Positions 42,448-50,922 of a DNA stretch of 64,000 bases are shown piece after piece. Numbering within the stretch: position 1 is the first letter of the stretch; every line of letters starts with the position of its first letter. This DNA comes from Bin125 sp026705025. GTDB lineage: Bacteria > Chloroflexota > Dehalococcoidia > Bin125. A model generated the notes under the pieces. The model ran no database searches, was not told the origin of the DNA, and worked only from the letters and a program-made list of their open reading frames with translations. A program made the position numbers and the translations under genes. The DNA lies in contig JAPPBN010000054.1 in NCBI GenBank assembly GCA_026705025.1, positions 1 to 64,000 of the forward strand, read 5' to 3'.

Positions 42448-44280
42448 TCACTCTGCTCGATACAGATAGCGAACGTCCCACAACCCGTACAGCGTCGGCG
42501 TTGTGTTGCCGAAGACGTTCCGGACCGCACTGAGACGCTCAGCGTGCGAGGTGTATATCAATGGCAGGTTCTCGGCCACGATCTCTTGGGCCCGGTGATA
42601 CAGCTCGAACCGCAACTCACGATCCAGCTCCTGGCTGGCGCGGATGTAGAGGTCGTCCAGCTCCGCCTCCCAGGCGCTCGCCGGTTCCGGCTGGTTGGGA
42701 AACCAGAGGTGCAGATTCTCTGAGCTGTGCCAGAGCACGATGCCGCTGTACGGATCGGGCCCGCCGGTAAAGCCGATCACGATCGCATCCCAGTCGTAGG
42801 ACGCGGTCAGCTGGCCGACCAGCTCGCCGAAGTCAACCACCTGGAAATCGACATTCAGGCCAATCTCGGTCATCCCCTGATGGATGATCTCCGTCACCTG
42901 TTCGCGAACCTCGTTGCCCTCGTTGGTCGCCATCACAAACGCGATCTCGTTGCCGCGGTCGTCCTCGCGGAACCCGTCGCCGTCCCGGTCGGTCCACCCG
43001 AGTTCGTCGAGGATCGCGTTGGCCCGATCGAGGTCGTAGTCATATGTCGCGACATCCGGGTTGTGGAAGCCGCCGGCGGCCGGACTAGTCGGCGACCACT
43101 GCGGATAACCCAGCCCGTGCTGGACCTGCTCGATGATCGCGTCCTTGTCGACGACGTGAGCCACCGCCCGCCGGAACTCCAGGTTGCCGAACCAGTACCG
43201 CTTCTCCTCGGAGAGGTACGCCTCGCCGCTCTCCGGATTGGTCCCCTGGTTCTGGTTGAAGGCCAGGAACGTCGAGCCGAAGTTCGGTCCCCGTCGGTGG
43301 ATAGTGAAGTTCTCTTCTTCCTGCAATGGTTCCAGATCCGCGAACTCTTGCCCAAGGACGCCGTGAACGTCGGCCAGGCCGCTGCGAAACGCCTCGAGTT
43401 CGCTATCCAGATCCGGAACCACCACCTGCACGATCCGGTCGAGATACGGCAGGCGATTGCCGTCTGCGTCGGTCAGCCAGTAGTCGGGGTTGCGGCGGAA
43501 CACCACCCGTTCGCCGGCCACGTACTCCTCAATCAGGAACGGACCCGTGCCGATGATCTCGGACGGATCGGTGTTGAGATCCCATACCTCGTTGAACGTG
43601 CCCGCCTCGACATACGGCTGCAGGATGTGCTGGGGATAGATTGCCGTCGCCATTGAGCGCAGGAACGGCGCGAAGGAAACCGGCAGCACGCACTGCACGG
43701 TGTACTCGTCGATCGCTTCAACGGTCATCGGGGCGACCTGCCACTCGCCGTTCTCGTCCAAGAGACGGAAGTTGAACGTCGCGCGGGTCGATGTCGGAAT
43801 GTCCTCGTTGTAAATGATCTGATTGAAGGTGAACTCGACATCAGCGGCGGTGAACGGCTCGCCGTCGTGCCAGCGCACGTCGCGCCGCAGGTAGAACGTC
43901 CAGGTCAGTCCGTCGGCCGAGACGTCCCAGGTGTGGGCCAGGTTGGGCTGCGGCTCACCGCTCAGCCAGGAGATCTCGGTCAGCCCTTCGAACAGGTTGC
44001 CCAGCACGCCCGACGAGCCAGCGTCATTGGCCAGGGCCAGGTTCAGCGTCAACGGCTCAGAGATGGTCGCGAATGTCAGCGTCCCGCCGTACTCGCCAAT
44101 CTCGTACTCGAACGCCTCAGCGTTGGCCCGCAGCCGGCCGACCGTGTCCTCTTCTTCATCCGTGACCAACAGCTCAGGAGAAACCGGAATCTCGTCGGAG
44201 CAGCCGCTCCAGAGGAGCGCCGCGGCCAGCATCGCCAACACCACCAATCCTGCGCGCCTCCGGGAACGTCCACGCACCAT
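42448..44280 (-). CDS. ABC transporter substrate-binding lipoprotein (SBP family 5)
   Basis: A 610-residue family 5 solute-binding protein (oligopeptide/dipeptide/nickel type). The N-terminus has a basic start, a hydrophobic core and the lipobox LLWSGC, so it is probably a lipoprotein on the outer face of the membrane. Family blocks include NLFEGLTEISW, LTWTFYLRRDVRWHDGEPFTAADVEFTFN, and RRAVAHVVDKDAII. No permease or ATPase genes are adjacent; it must use components encoded elsewhere. GGGAGGAG lies upstream of the start. The ligand is unknown. Confidence 0.9.
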   Translation of the reverse strand: MVRGRSRRRAGLVVLAMLAAALLWSGCSDEIPVSPELLVTDEEEDTVGRLRANAEAFEYEIGEYGGTLTFATISEPLTLNLALANDAGSSGVLGNLFEGLTEISWLSGEPQPNLAHTWDVSADGLTWTFYLRRDVRWHDGEPFTAADVEFTFNQIIYNEDIPTSTRATFNFRLLDENGEWQVAPMTVEAIDEYTVQCVLPVSFAPFLRSMATAIYPQHILQPYVEAGTFNEVWDLNTDPSEIIGTGPFLIEEYVAGERVVFRRNPDYWLTDADGNRLPYLDRIVQVVVPDLDSELEAFRSGLADVHGVLGQEFADLEPLQEEENFTIHRRGPNFGSTFLAFNQNQGTNPESGEAYLSEEKRYWFGNLEFRRAVAHVVDKDAIIEQVQHGLGYPQWSPTSPAAGGFHNPDVATYDYDLDRANAILDELGWTDRDGDGFREDDRGNEIAFVMATNEGNEVREQVTEIIHQGMTEIGLNVDFQVVDFGELVGQLTASYDWDAIVIGFTGGPDPYSGIVLWHSSENLHLWFPNQPEPASAWEAELDDLYIRASQELDRELRFELYHRAQEIVAENLPLIYTSHAERLSAVRNVFGNTTPTLYGLWDVRYLYRAE

Positions 44281-44451
44281 CCAACTCCTCCCGTTCTCAA
44301 CACCAAACCGAGCCTATCAGCGAATCCAGCGCATCAGGGCGGTTCGCGCAACGACTCCGCGGGACAACCGCAATCGGTTCCGGTCTCCTAGTCCCGCCTC
44401 CTGGTGTCGGATACGATTGGGAAGAACTTCACGACCACTCCTGGAGCCCAC

Positions 44452-45342
44452 ATGTCCCTGCCAACCTTTGAGAATGTCCTGCTCGAGCGCACCGGCACCG
44501 ACGACCGCATCGGCGTGCTCACGCTCAACCGGCCTGAGAAGATGAACGCGCTCTCGCAGGAGCTGATCTATGACTTCCGCGACGCCTGCGAGCACTTCGA
44601 GGCCGACGACGATGTCCGCGTGATCATCGTCAAGGGCGCCGGCCGTACCTTCTCGGCCGGCTACGACCTGACCCCGGCCGGCGGCTACGGCGCCGACGCC
44701 GTCCACCGACGCTTCCGCACCGTTGACGACGAGGGCAACCGTCTGATCATGGGCATCCGCGGCGGCATGGCCCGCGTGACCGACATCTGGCTCTACTTCT
44801 GGAACATGCAGAAGATCACCATCGCCCAGCTCCACGGCTACGCCATTGCCGGCGGCTTCGAGCTCTCGATGATGGCCGACCTCGTCGTCGCCGCCGAGGA
44901 CACGCAGATCGGCCACCCCGGCCTGCGCTTCGCCGGCTCGCGCACCTCGGCCATCCTGCCGCTGCTGACCAACATGCGTAAAGCCAAGGAGCTCTTCTAC
45001 ACCGGCGACCCGATTCGCGCGACAGAAGCGGCCGAACTCAACCTGATCAACTACGCGGTCCCGCGAGACGAACTGGAAGAGAAGACCCTCGCTCTGGCCG
45101 AGCGCGTCTCCAACCTGCCCGCCGATCACCTGGCCCAGCTCAAGGTTCACGTCAACCGCTTCTACGAGAACATGGGCATCTACTCCTCGCTGCGCTCCTC
45201 AACCGACCTCGACGCCGTCGGCACCTTCACCAGTCAGCACTACGAGTGGTCCCGTCGGATGCGCGACGAAGGACTCAAGGGAGCCCTCGCCTGGAGAGAC
45301 GGCCCCTTCGGCGACTACTCCCAGGCACCCCGCAATCGGTAG
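44452..45342 (+). CDS. Enoyl-CoA hydratase/isomerase family protein
   Basis: A 296-residue crotonase starting at ATG 44452 (MSLPTFENVLLERTG); an upstream in-frame GTG at 44404 adds residues without homology. It has TLNRPEKMNALSQEL, GAGRTFSAGYDLT, the oxyanion block HGYAIAGGFELSMM and KAKELFYTGDPI, which keeps one Glu. At the first Glu position it reads IGHPGLRF, so that acid is missing. It is therefore an isomerase-like or non-hydratase crotonase. It is somewhat longer than usual owing to an extended C-terminal helix. Divergent from the binding lipoprotein. Confidence 0.87.
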   Translation: MSLPTFENVLLERTGTDDRIGVLTLNRPEKMNALSQELIYDFRDACEHFEADDDVRVIIVKGAGRTFSAGYDLTPAGGYGADAVHRRFRTVDDEGNRLIMGIRGGMARVTDIWLYFWNMQKITIAQLHGYAIAGGFELSMMADLVVAAEDTQIGHPGLRFAGSRTSAILPLLTNMRKAKELFYTGDPIRATEAAELNLINYAVPRDELEEKTLALAERVSNLPADHLAQLKVHVNRFYENMGIYSSLRSSTDLDAVGTFTSQHYEWSRRMRDEGLKGALAWRDGPFGDYSQAPRNR

Positions 45343-45354
45343 CTCGGGTCTGTC

Positions 45355-45377
45355 ATACCCGCGCTCGCCGCGGGTAT
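45355..45377. repeat. Hairpin ATACCCGCG...CGCGGGTAT
   Basis: A perfect 9-bp-arm hairpin between the crotonase and DUF429 genes. It matches the left arm of the 94-bp inverted-repeat element at 55197-55290 (both read GTCATACCCGCGCT, later GCGGGTATCTCGCC), so it looks like a half-element. Confidence 0.5.
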
Positions 45378-45402
45378 CTCGCCAACAGCAGCACACCCAA
45401 CC

Positions 45403-46152
45403 GTGCCAACTTTCATCGGCCTCGACCTCGCCTGGTCTCCAAAGAAGGAGAGCGGCATCTGCTGGTTGTTCGGCGACTCCTCCGAAGATCTGAGCTGCGT
45501 GCGCCTCACGGCCGAGGTCTCTGACATGGAGGAACTGGCAGAGGAGATTGTTCGCGTCGATGGCACAGTAGTGGTCACCATCGACGCGCCGGTGCTCTAC
45601 AGCCCCGAGCGCAACGTCGAGCGCGAGATTGCAAGGCGATTCGGCAAGTACAAGGCGTCGGCTCATTCTCCCCATTCGCACGTCAAGGCGGGTCGTAAGG
45701 CCGGGATCGATCTCGGTGAAGCGCTGGCCCGGCGCCGGTTCACCTGCGACCCTCGATTCCTGCTCAAAGGCGGTCGTCCGACGCGAACCGCCGTCGAGGT
45801 CTATCCGCACACGATCCACGTCCGCCTGTTCGAGCTCGCTGAACGACTGAAGTACAAGAAGGGGCGGGTAGCCGAGAAGAAGGCTGGTTTGCTGGAGTAT
45901 CAGTGGCACCTGGAAGCGTTGATCCGGAAGGTGGCGCCGAAGGTGCTTGATTCGGCTGACGTGAAGCGTGCCCTGGACTCTGAGACTGCTCGAAATGCCA
46001 GGGGGCGGAGCCTGAAGCGGCTTGACGACACTCTTGATGGGTTGACTTGCGCGCTTGCGGCCTGGTTGATGTGGAATGCGCCGGAGTGCTGGGAGATGAT
46101 CGGGGACCTGAACGGTTACATCGTTGCTCCGCGCGAGGGTTATCCGGGATAG
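45403..46152 (+). CDS. DUF429 domain-containing protein
   Basis: A 249-residue DUF429 protein, starting at GTG 45403. It has the N-terminal GLDLAWSPKKESGICW, an internal VVTIDAPVLYSP, HSHVKAGRKAGIDLGEAL, VEVYPHTIHVRLFE, and a C-terminal DDTLDGLTCALAAWL. These fit the DUF429 fold, which is thought to be RNase H/ribonuclease-like with acidic residues (here Asp8, Asp60 and Asp225-229 region). No function has been proven for the family. It converges with the DinB gene and the two overlap by 13 bp at their 3' ends. Confidence 0.82.
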   Translation: MPTFIGLDLAWSPKKESGICWLFGDSSEDLSCVRLTAEVSDMEELAEEIVRVDGTVVVTIDAPVLYSPERNVEREIARRFGKYKASAHSPHSHVKAGRKAGIDLGEALARRRFTCDPRFLLKGGRPTRTAVEVYPHTIHVRLFELAERLKYKKGRVAEKKAGLLEYQWHLEALIRKVAPKVLDSADVKRALDSETARNARGRSLKRLDDTLDGLTCALAAWLMWNAPECWEMIGDLNGYIVAPREGYPG

Positions 46153-46685
46153 TCGGGATGGGCCTTTAGCGCCTCGATCTGTCGCGTGTGATCACCGTCG
46201 TGGAAGGCCTGGAAGAGGGGCCAGGCCATTGAGGGGAGGTCTCCGAAGAAGGCGTGGGGGACGGTGGTTTCGTTGTCGATTTGTTCGGGCAGGGCGTTGC
46301 CGACGCTGAGCAGGCGCTCGCTGACCGCGGTGACCTGGAGGCGGAGGTCGTCGACGTCCGAGGCGGGGGCGGTGATCTGACCCGGCGGGCCTTTGACGAC
46401 GGTCTCGCCGTTTGCGGTTGCCGCGATGATCTCGGCGATGTTCGGGGAGGCGGTGATGACGTGGCGCATGACTTCGCCGATGGACCAGGTGGACTCGTCC
46501 TTGGCGTCCATCTGGGCGGGCGTCCAGTCGGCCTGTTCCTGGGTGATGCCTTGAAGGGCGTCGATCAGGGCGAATCTTGCGTTGGCCATGCGCAGCCAGA
46601 TTTCGTCCCAGGGCAAGGTTCGGGCGCCGTCGAGGAACTCGGCGCGTTTGCTCTGCTTGAAGTTCTCGAAGTCCCGGTCGGCCAT
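46140..46685 (-). CDS. DinB-family four-helix metal-binding protein
   Basis: A 181-residue DinB/YfiT-like protein starting at ATG 46685. The three-His metal site is visible: His75 (EVMRHVI), His162 and His166 (FHDGDHTRQIEAL). WDEIWLRMANARFALIDAL and WSIGEVMRHV are family blocks. Characterised relatives are thiol-dependent transferases or remain unknown; despite the name this is not the DNA polymerase DinB. The upstream region holds a phased repeat array and conserved block similar to those upstream of the LLM gene at 34430. Confidence 0.85.
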   Translation of the reverse strand: MADRDFENFKQSKRAEFLDGARTLPWDEIWLRMANARFALIDALQGITQEQADWTPAQMDAKDESTWSIGEVMRHVITASPNIAEIIAATANGETVVKGPPGQITAPASDVDDLRLQVTAVSERLLSVGNALPEQIDNETTVPHAFFGDLPSMAWPLFQAFHDGDHTRQIEALKAHPDYPG

Positions 46686-46724
46686 GACGTTCGGTTGTCC
46701 TGACTGCTTCGGCGATTTTCGGGT

Positions 46725-46800
46725 CGAATCGCACGATAGCCCGTCGTGGGCCGGGAATTGTGGTGAGATCTGTTCGGGTGTGTTCGGTTGCGTTCGGCTG
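46725..46800 (-). promoter_or_regulatory. Phased decamer array plus conserved block, copy 2
   Basis: Read on the minus strand, three decamers (CAGCCGAACG, CAACCGAACA, CACCCGAACA; 46771-46800) are followed after 8 bases by CACAATTCCC, GCCCACGACG and ATCGTGCGATT (46725-46762). The arrangement matches copy 1 at 34271-34365, but the decamer core is CCGAAC instead of CTGGAC. It lies 40-115 bp before the DinB start and points to it. Confidence 0.55.
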
Positions 46801-46995
46801 CGCGGGTGGCGGTTGGGTGGTTGACGGAAATTTTTTCTTCCGGGGGAGAATGAGAAAACACCGGCTCCGGCCGCGGAAAACACTGGGTTTCGTCGCGTCC
46901 GGGGTGGTTGGAAGTGGTTGGCTTTGGTCGATGTTGGAAGGCCGCGGTTGACCGATGCGAGGCGCGTTCGGGGGCGCCGGCAGTCCGGCGCCGGC

Positions 46996-47035
46996 GTCCG
47001 GATTTGTCCAGTTTTGTCCAGATCAGTCCGGATGG
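46996..47035 (-). repeat. Phased decamer array, copy 3
   Basis: GTCC occurs on the plus strand at 46996, 47006, 47016 and 47026, exactly 10 bp apart, within units such as GTCCGGATTT and GTCCAGATCA. On the minus strand these are CTGGAC/CCGGAC units like copy 1. The conserved CACAATTCCC block is not next to this copy. Confidence 0.55.
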
Positions 47036-47341
47036 GGCTCGATCAGAGTGGGTGTGGTCAGGCTCAATCCGGGAGAATCCCGACCGGTCCGGACGGCTCG
47101 GGAATGGGAGTCGAGGTCGGTGACGGAGCATGTCGGCCCCTCCGATCGCTGCGCGTGATGATATGCGGACTGGTGTTCGACGGGCAGGTCGGTGTGTCGG
47201 GGGTGACGGTGGCTATTCCTCTGCGTCGGCGTACTGGTTGTAGCCGAGGCCGAGGCCGAGGACGTGCGGCTCGCGATGCAGGAATAGAAGCAGGTGCGTG
47301 AGCTCGCCAGGGTCCCAGCCCGTCGTCGGGCCAGCTACCGC

Positions 47342-47391
47342 GTCCTTTGGTGTCCGAATTTGTCCAGATTTGTCCAGCTCAGTCCAGATTT
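47342..47391 (-). repeat. Phased decamer array, copy 4
   Basis: GTCC at 47342, 47352, 47362, 47372 and 47382 on the plus strand, again exactly 10 bp apart (GTCCGAATTT, GTCCAGATTT, GTCCAGCTCA). It lies about 200 bp beyond the 3' end of the DUF262 gene. The whole 46686-47596 gap (911 bp) contains copies 2, 3 and 4; I saw no convincing gene in it. Confidence 0.55.
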
Positions 47392-47596
47392 CACCACCCT
47401 CGCTCCACCCCATTCCACCCGATTCCAGGTCCCCATCCCCCGTCCCCGCACCTGCTCCTCCCTCCACCTCGACCCCACGTTACACGGACAAACGTTCGCC
47501 GCCAGCGCCGGTGTGTCGGCGGTGACGATGCGGAATAAGCCGAAGAGTGAACTGAGAGTCAGGCCGAGGTATCTACTCGCGCGAGGAGACTGTTCA

Positions 47597-48721
47597 CTAA
47601 GTCTCCTCCTCCGTTATCGCAGGTAACTCCACTCCGTGGCGGGACTGGAAGTAGGAACTCAGGATCGTGTATCGCGACCGTAGCGCACCCGCGTCGTTTA
47701 GGGCTTGGCGGTGACGGTCGAATGCCGCCAACTGCGGATCTACCCGTACTGTAGGATCAGCAACTTGCCCGGCTGCCAACTCCCGCTGTATTCGCCGCAT
47801 CGATGTGATGCGCTCCATGAATCGCTCGAATCTACCTCTCGTTACACCGTCCGGCAGACCCTCGTGGCGAGCCAATCGGAAGAGGTGGTAAAAGAGGGTG
47901 ATCCAGCCGATCCCCTTGAGAAGCGAATCCTTCGGTTCGAAGAACTCACACATCGCATCTGCCACTTCTTCAGAACGCTGTCTAAGCTCCTCTACCGAGG
48001 GCGTACGCTGTGGGCTGGCACGATACGATATGACGAGTTGGTCCAGGTCGCTGCGCTTCGTGCTTACAAACCGATCTTCGTGAGAGATCCACAAAAACTT
48101 GGCCGCAATGTCCCTGTGGTTATAGCGCCTGTCGGGAAATGGGAGGAACGTAGTAAAGAACCTGTGCTCGGCGAACTCCCTGATTTGTAGGGGAATCGGC
48201 CCGCGCAATGCATTTCGGCGTTCCGGCGCGTTTAGATTTTCCTGCTGATTCAGCCTTATGAACATTTCTTCAATCAGGTCAAGTTCGCTCGTCCTCATCA
48301 CGACGATGGGCATTTCGGTTGAATCGAAGCGGCCGCGGAGCTCTGGAAAACTGTTCAGCAGGTCTTGGTAGGTTGCTCCGGCTGCGTCAAGGTTGGCGGC
48401 ATGGAGGTATTTGAAATCAGTGGAGAGAGGGTATTGCCCCTGCACGAAATCTCGAATTGCTTGAAGTCGCTGTTTACCGTCAATGACAGCATACTCGCTA
48501 ACGGAGAACCTTGGATCGCTAGGAGGCAACTGATGAAAATAGAGCTTCGTCAGATCCATTCCGTTGATGATTGAGTCGATAAAGTATTGTTTCTTGTCCA
48601 ACTTCCAGACTTCGGCTTTTCTCTGATACTCTGGCTCAAAGTCCATGCGATGCCAAGTGCCAACTAGTTCGTGTATCTTGGCACGCGGGTGCAAGTAGAA
48701 CTCGAACCGCAGGTCAGTCAC
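47597..48721 (-). CDS. DUF262 (GmrS/ParB-like nucleotidase-type) protein
   Basis: A 374-residue DUF262 protein starting at GTG 48721. The hallmark motifs are present: FEPEYQRKAEVWKLDKKQYFIDSII, YAVIDGKQRLQAI (the DGQQR-type motif), and FIRLNQQENLNAPERRNAL. DUF262 is the N-terminal domain of the type IV restriction enzyme GmrSD and of several phage-defence proteins, where the DGQQR motif binds or hydrolyses nucleotide. The DUF1524 nuclease half is missing, so the effector must be elsewhere or the C-terminal 150 residues do another job. It overlaps the FRG gene by 8 bp. Base composition is visibly less GC-rich than the surrounding genome. Confidence 0.85.
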   Translation of the reverse strand: MTDLRFEFYLHPRAKIHELVGTWHRMDFEPEYQRKAEVWKLDKKQYFIDSIINGMDLTKLYFHQLPPSDPRFSVSEYAVIDGKQRLQAIRDFVQGQYPLSTDFKYLHAANLDAAGATYQDLLNSFPELRGRFDSTEMPIVVMRTSELDLIEEMFIRLNQQENLNAPERRNALRGPIPLQIREFAEHRFFTTFLPFPDRRYNHRDIAAKFLWISHEDRFVSTKRSDLDQLVISYRASPQRTPSVEELRQRSEEVADAMCEFFEPKDSLLKGIGWITLFYHLFRLARHEGLPDGVTRGRFERFMERITSMRRIQRELAAGQVADPTVRVDPQLAAFDRHRQALNDAGALRSRYTILSSYFQSRHGVELPAITEEET

Positions 48722-49577
48722 GGAGCGCCTCCTCTGCGACCCAAGCTACTGCATCAAGATCGCGAAAGAGAGCGAGGCGATTGATGCCGATGGCTCGAAG
48801 TTCGGCCCTCAACGCCGCTTTGCTTTTGCCGGGACAAGTGTATCGCCATAGAGCAGTTTCGCCGTACCACAGGTCAAGCGGCTTCGGGTCGGCGTGGTGA
48901 ATCGTGAAGTTCCCCTGTTGCGCTTCCAGGCGAGGAAAGGTCCTCAGGCCGTGTCCTGCGACGGGCTGAATCGACGCGGTCGCTTGTTCGGCGATCCTGT
49001 CTGTTCGATAGATGTCGAGCCTAGTGTCTGCTGGATCGTCAAACATGGGCACCATGGGGAGGTCGCCTTCGTCGGCGGGATCTACACTCGCGCCGCTGTT
49101 GAGAACGGTCGGTAGCAGAGCCCAAACATCGCCATCGGCTTCTTCCGCGGAGGTGTTCCAACGAGAAGGGTGAAGTTCGACGGCGAAGTAGAGGGCGATC
49201 AGCGGGCTCTCGGTCCAATCCATGAGACGTGATGGAGCACCGTGGTGCCGCATCAGGAACATCAGGTCCCATTCTGTTACAGTGGCGCGTCCGTATGTTT
49301 CAAGATAGTTGGCGGCGTTGAGTCGGAAGCGATCGAGTAGGAGCTGTTCTCGTTCGACCCCAAAGCCACGGCGTGTGAGTGAAGTTTTGAGTTGCCAGGT
49401 AGTATCTTCATGACCACGATACCAGAGGGGTACGGGGCCGTTGGTGTCGTGGACCTGTTGGCGATGCGCAGCCACCTTCTGAAGAAACTCTGGAACTGTT
49501 TCGAAGTTGGCATCAGAGAATAGAATGGCGAGTTCCTCGCTCCCTGTGTCCTCAAGGCCTTGTTGTCGGATGGGCAT
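48714..49577 (-). CDS. FRG-domain protein
   Basis: About 287 residues from ATG 49577; an alternative ATG at 49652 would overlap the methyltransferase by 101 bp. The FRG domain is clear: PLWYRGHEDTTWQLKTSLTR, then FLMRHHGAPSRLMDWTESPLIALYFAVE, with a C-terminal strand-rich part (FTIHHADPKPLD). FRG domains (named for the F/Y-R-G motif) are found in many putative bacterial defence proteins; a nucleotide or nucleic-acid-related role is suspected but not shown. It overlaps both neighbours, so all three genes are translated from one message. GC content is lower than average here. Confidence 0.83.
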   Translation of the reverse strand: MPIRQQGLEDTGSEELAILFSDANFETVPEFLQKVAAHRQQVHDTNGPVPLWYRGHEDTTWQLKTSLTRRGFGVEREQLLLDRFRLNAANYLETYGRATVTEWDLMFLMRHHGAPSRLMDWTESPLIALYFAVELHPSRWNTSAEEADGDVWALLPTVLNSGASVDPADEGDLPMVPMFDDPADTRLDIYRTDRIAEQATASIQPVAGHGLRTFPRLEAQQGNFTIHHADPKPLDLWYGETALWRYTCPGKSKAALRAELRAIGINRLALFRDLDAVAWVAEEALRD

Positions 49578-50352
49578 TGCCGTTTGGTTCGCAGCGAGCA
49601 CTCTTCCGGCAGATGATCCAGAAACAATGCCGTTTGCGGGCGTGCTTGGCATTCTTCCATTTCGTTGACCGCATCGGAGCCTCGCGAACTTTCACGATTA
49701 AATCGCAAACCGTGAATCCGGCATCCTCTGCCATCTCGATGAAGTCGCAGTGCGCCCACTTTGACCGGTGGTTGTTCACCATGTCGGTGATCTTCGCCAG
49801 CAGCAGTCCATCGGGCTTGAGCACTCGCATTGCCTGCTCGAGAAATGGCGGATAGAGATAGCTTAAGCTCCAGTCGTGTTCCTTGCCGCAGGGAACGGTG
49901 GCCCCAAAGTCCACCTCGAACCGCTTGCTGCTCTTGTCGCGCCCTTGAGGACCCACGTGGGGTGGGTCGTAGACGACCACGGCATAGGACTCATCGGCCA
50001 CCTCGGGCATTTCTCGGTTGTCCGCGACGATGTCCGGCTTGTGGCTCGGGTCGATGTCCATCGAGACGACGGGGCGAGTCGAACCTCGCCAGATTCGTCC
50101 GGTGTTGTAGGTGGCATCGAGTATCGGATGAGGGTCGATCGAGGGATAGAAATTCAGCATGAGTTCCAGGAGTTCGCTGTCGGTCCCAGTCCACACGCTG
50201 CTGATCGGTTCGTATGTGGGCGCTTCCGTCATGCCACGCTCGATGTTCCAGGCGTTCGTGCTGTCGTCCTTTGATCCACATTTGGGCAACTCCTCTAATG
50301 AGTCCTGCTGGCTCCGTAAACGTTTCAATGCAGTAATGCCGCAAGTTGTCAT
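49552..50352 (-). CDS. SAM-dependent methyltransferase, DPPH-motif (probable DNA methylase)
   Basis: A 266-residue class I methyltransferase. It has motif I-like ILDATYNTGRIWRG, an acidic post-I SMDIDPSHKPDIVADNREMP, and the catalytic-type VVVYDPPHVGPQGRD followed by FLEQAMRVLKPDGLLLAKITD. DPPH in place of DPPY/NPPY is seen in some phage and mobile-element DNA methylases. The ATG at 50352 is supported by GAAGGTGG just upstream and a CATAAT -10-like hexamer; a second ATG lies at 50232. It is the first gene of the operon with FRG and DUF262. In that setting it may mark self DNA, though target and base are unknown. Confidence 0.78.
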   Translation of the reverse strand: MTTCGITALKRLRSQQDSLEELPKCGSKDDSTNAWNIERGMTEAPTYEPISSVWTGTDSELLELMLNFYPSIDPHPILDATYNTGRIWRGSTRPVVSMDIDPSHKPDIVADNREMPEVADESYAVVVYDPPHVGPQGRDKSSKRFEVDFGATVPCGKEHDWSLSYLYPPFLEQAMRVLKPDGLLLAKITDMVNNHRSKWAHCDFIEMAEDAGFTVCDLIVKVREAPMRSTKWKNAKHARKRHCFWIICRKSARCEPNGNAHPTTRP

Positions 50353-50922
50353 ATGCCACCTTCTTTACGTCATTATGTACGAGCAGACCTTGGATCTATC
50401 CTTGGGTCAACTCGACGTCCTCAATTGTGGCGCGTCGCCACGAGGTTTGATTCCGCGGGCGCGGAGGCGTCTTCCTACAAGGGGATTCACGGCTTCCTCG
50501 CAGGCGGCTTCGGTGTTCATGGGGTGGATTGCCGCACGGGGGGCGGGCGCTCAACCCCCGGCCTCGCATGCCCTGTTCAAGCCAGCGACAGGCAGGTGCG
50601 GGGCTGGCTTCTACCTCGGGGAGAGGGGACCGGCGGAGTTTGGCGATCGCGGGCTGGGCCCCGCATCAAGTGCGGGGCATCGGGGTTTTGCGTGTGGCGC
50701 TAGAGAATAGGCATGCTCGGATGATGTTGACGGTGAGGATGGTGGTTGCGGGCCCCGCCCCCGCATCAAGTGCGGGGCAGGCTTCGCGGGGCCGACTTTG
50801 GTTGGTTTGCGCGCGGATCTCCCCGAGGGAGAGGGGGCCGGAAGGGAGCGGGGAGGCGGGCGAGATTCCCGCTTGCGCGGGAATGACGGGGGTGGGCGGG
50901 AATGACGAAGAGGACCTGCGGG
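50353..50922. other. 570-bp intergenic region with dispersed palindromes
   Basis: The left part holds the promoter and ribosome site of the methyltransferase operon. From about 50530 on there are several palindromes: CCCCGCATCAAGTGCGGGG (about 50660), a second copy at about 50760, a CCCTGTTC-AGCCAG unit at about 50570 also found inverted near 60520-60560, and CGAGATTCCCGCTTGCGCGGGAATG (50861-50885). Open frames here are only repeat readings. No gene is supported. Confidence 0.6.

Noticed and set aside
46140..46685. DNA polymerase IV (DinB polymerase)
   Set aside because: The protein is a 181-residue three-His four-helix bundle of the DinB/YfiT family, unrelated to the Y-family polymerase of the same name.
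46565..47131. A 188-residue minus-strand frame upstream of the DinB gene
   Set aside because: It is out of frame with DinB, crosses two repeat arrays, and its composition (Arg, Pro, Ser, Thr, His) is typical of a shadow frame in GC-rich DNA.
47213..47467. An 84-residue minus-strand frame ending LLLFLHREPHVLGLGLGYNQYADAEE
   Set aside because: The second half looks protein-like and could be a gene remnant, but the first half reads through the phased decamer array and no start is supported.
50353..50710. Plus-strand frames in the gap before the LLM gene
   Set aside because: They read through palindromic repeats (CCCCGCATCAAGTGCGGGG) and have no domain or ribosome site.
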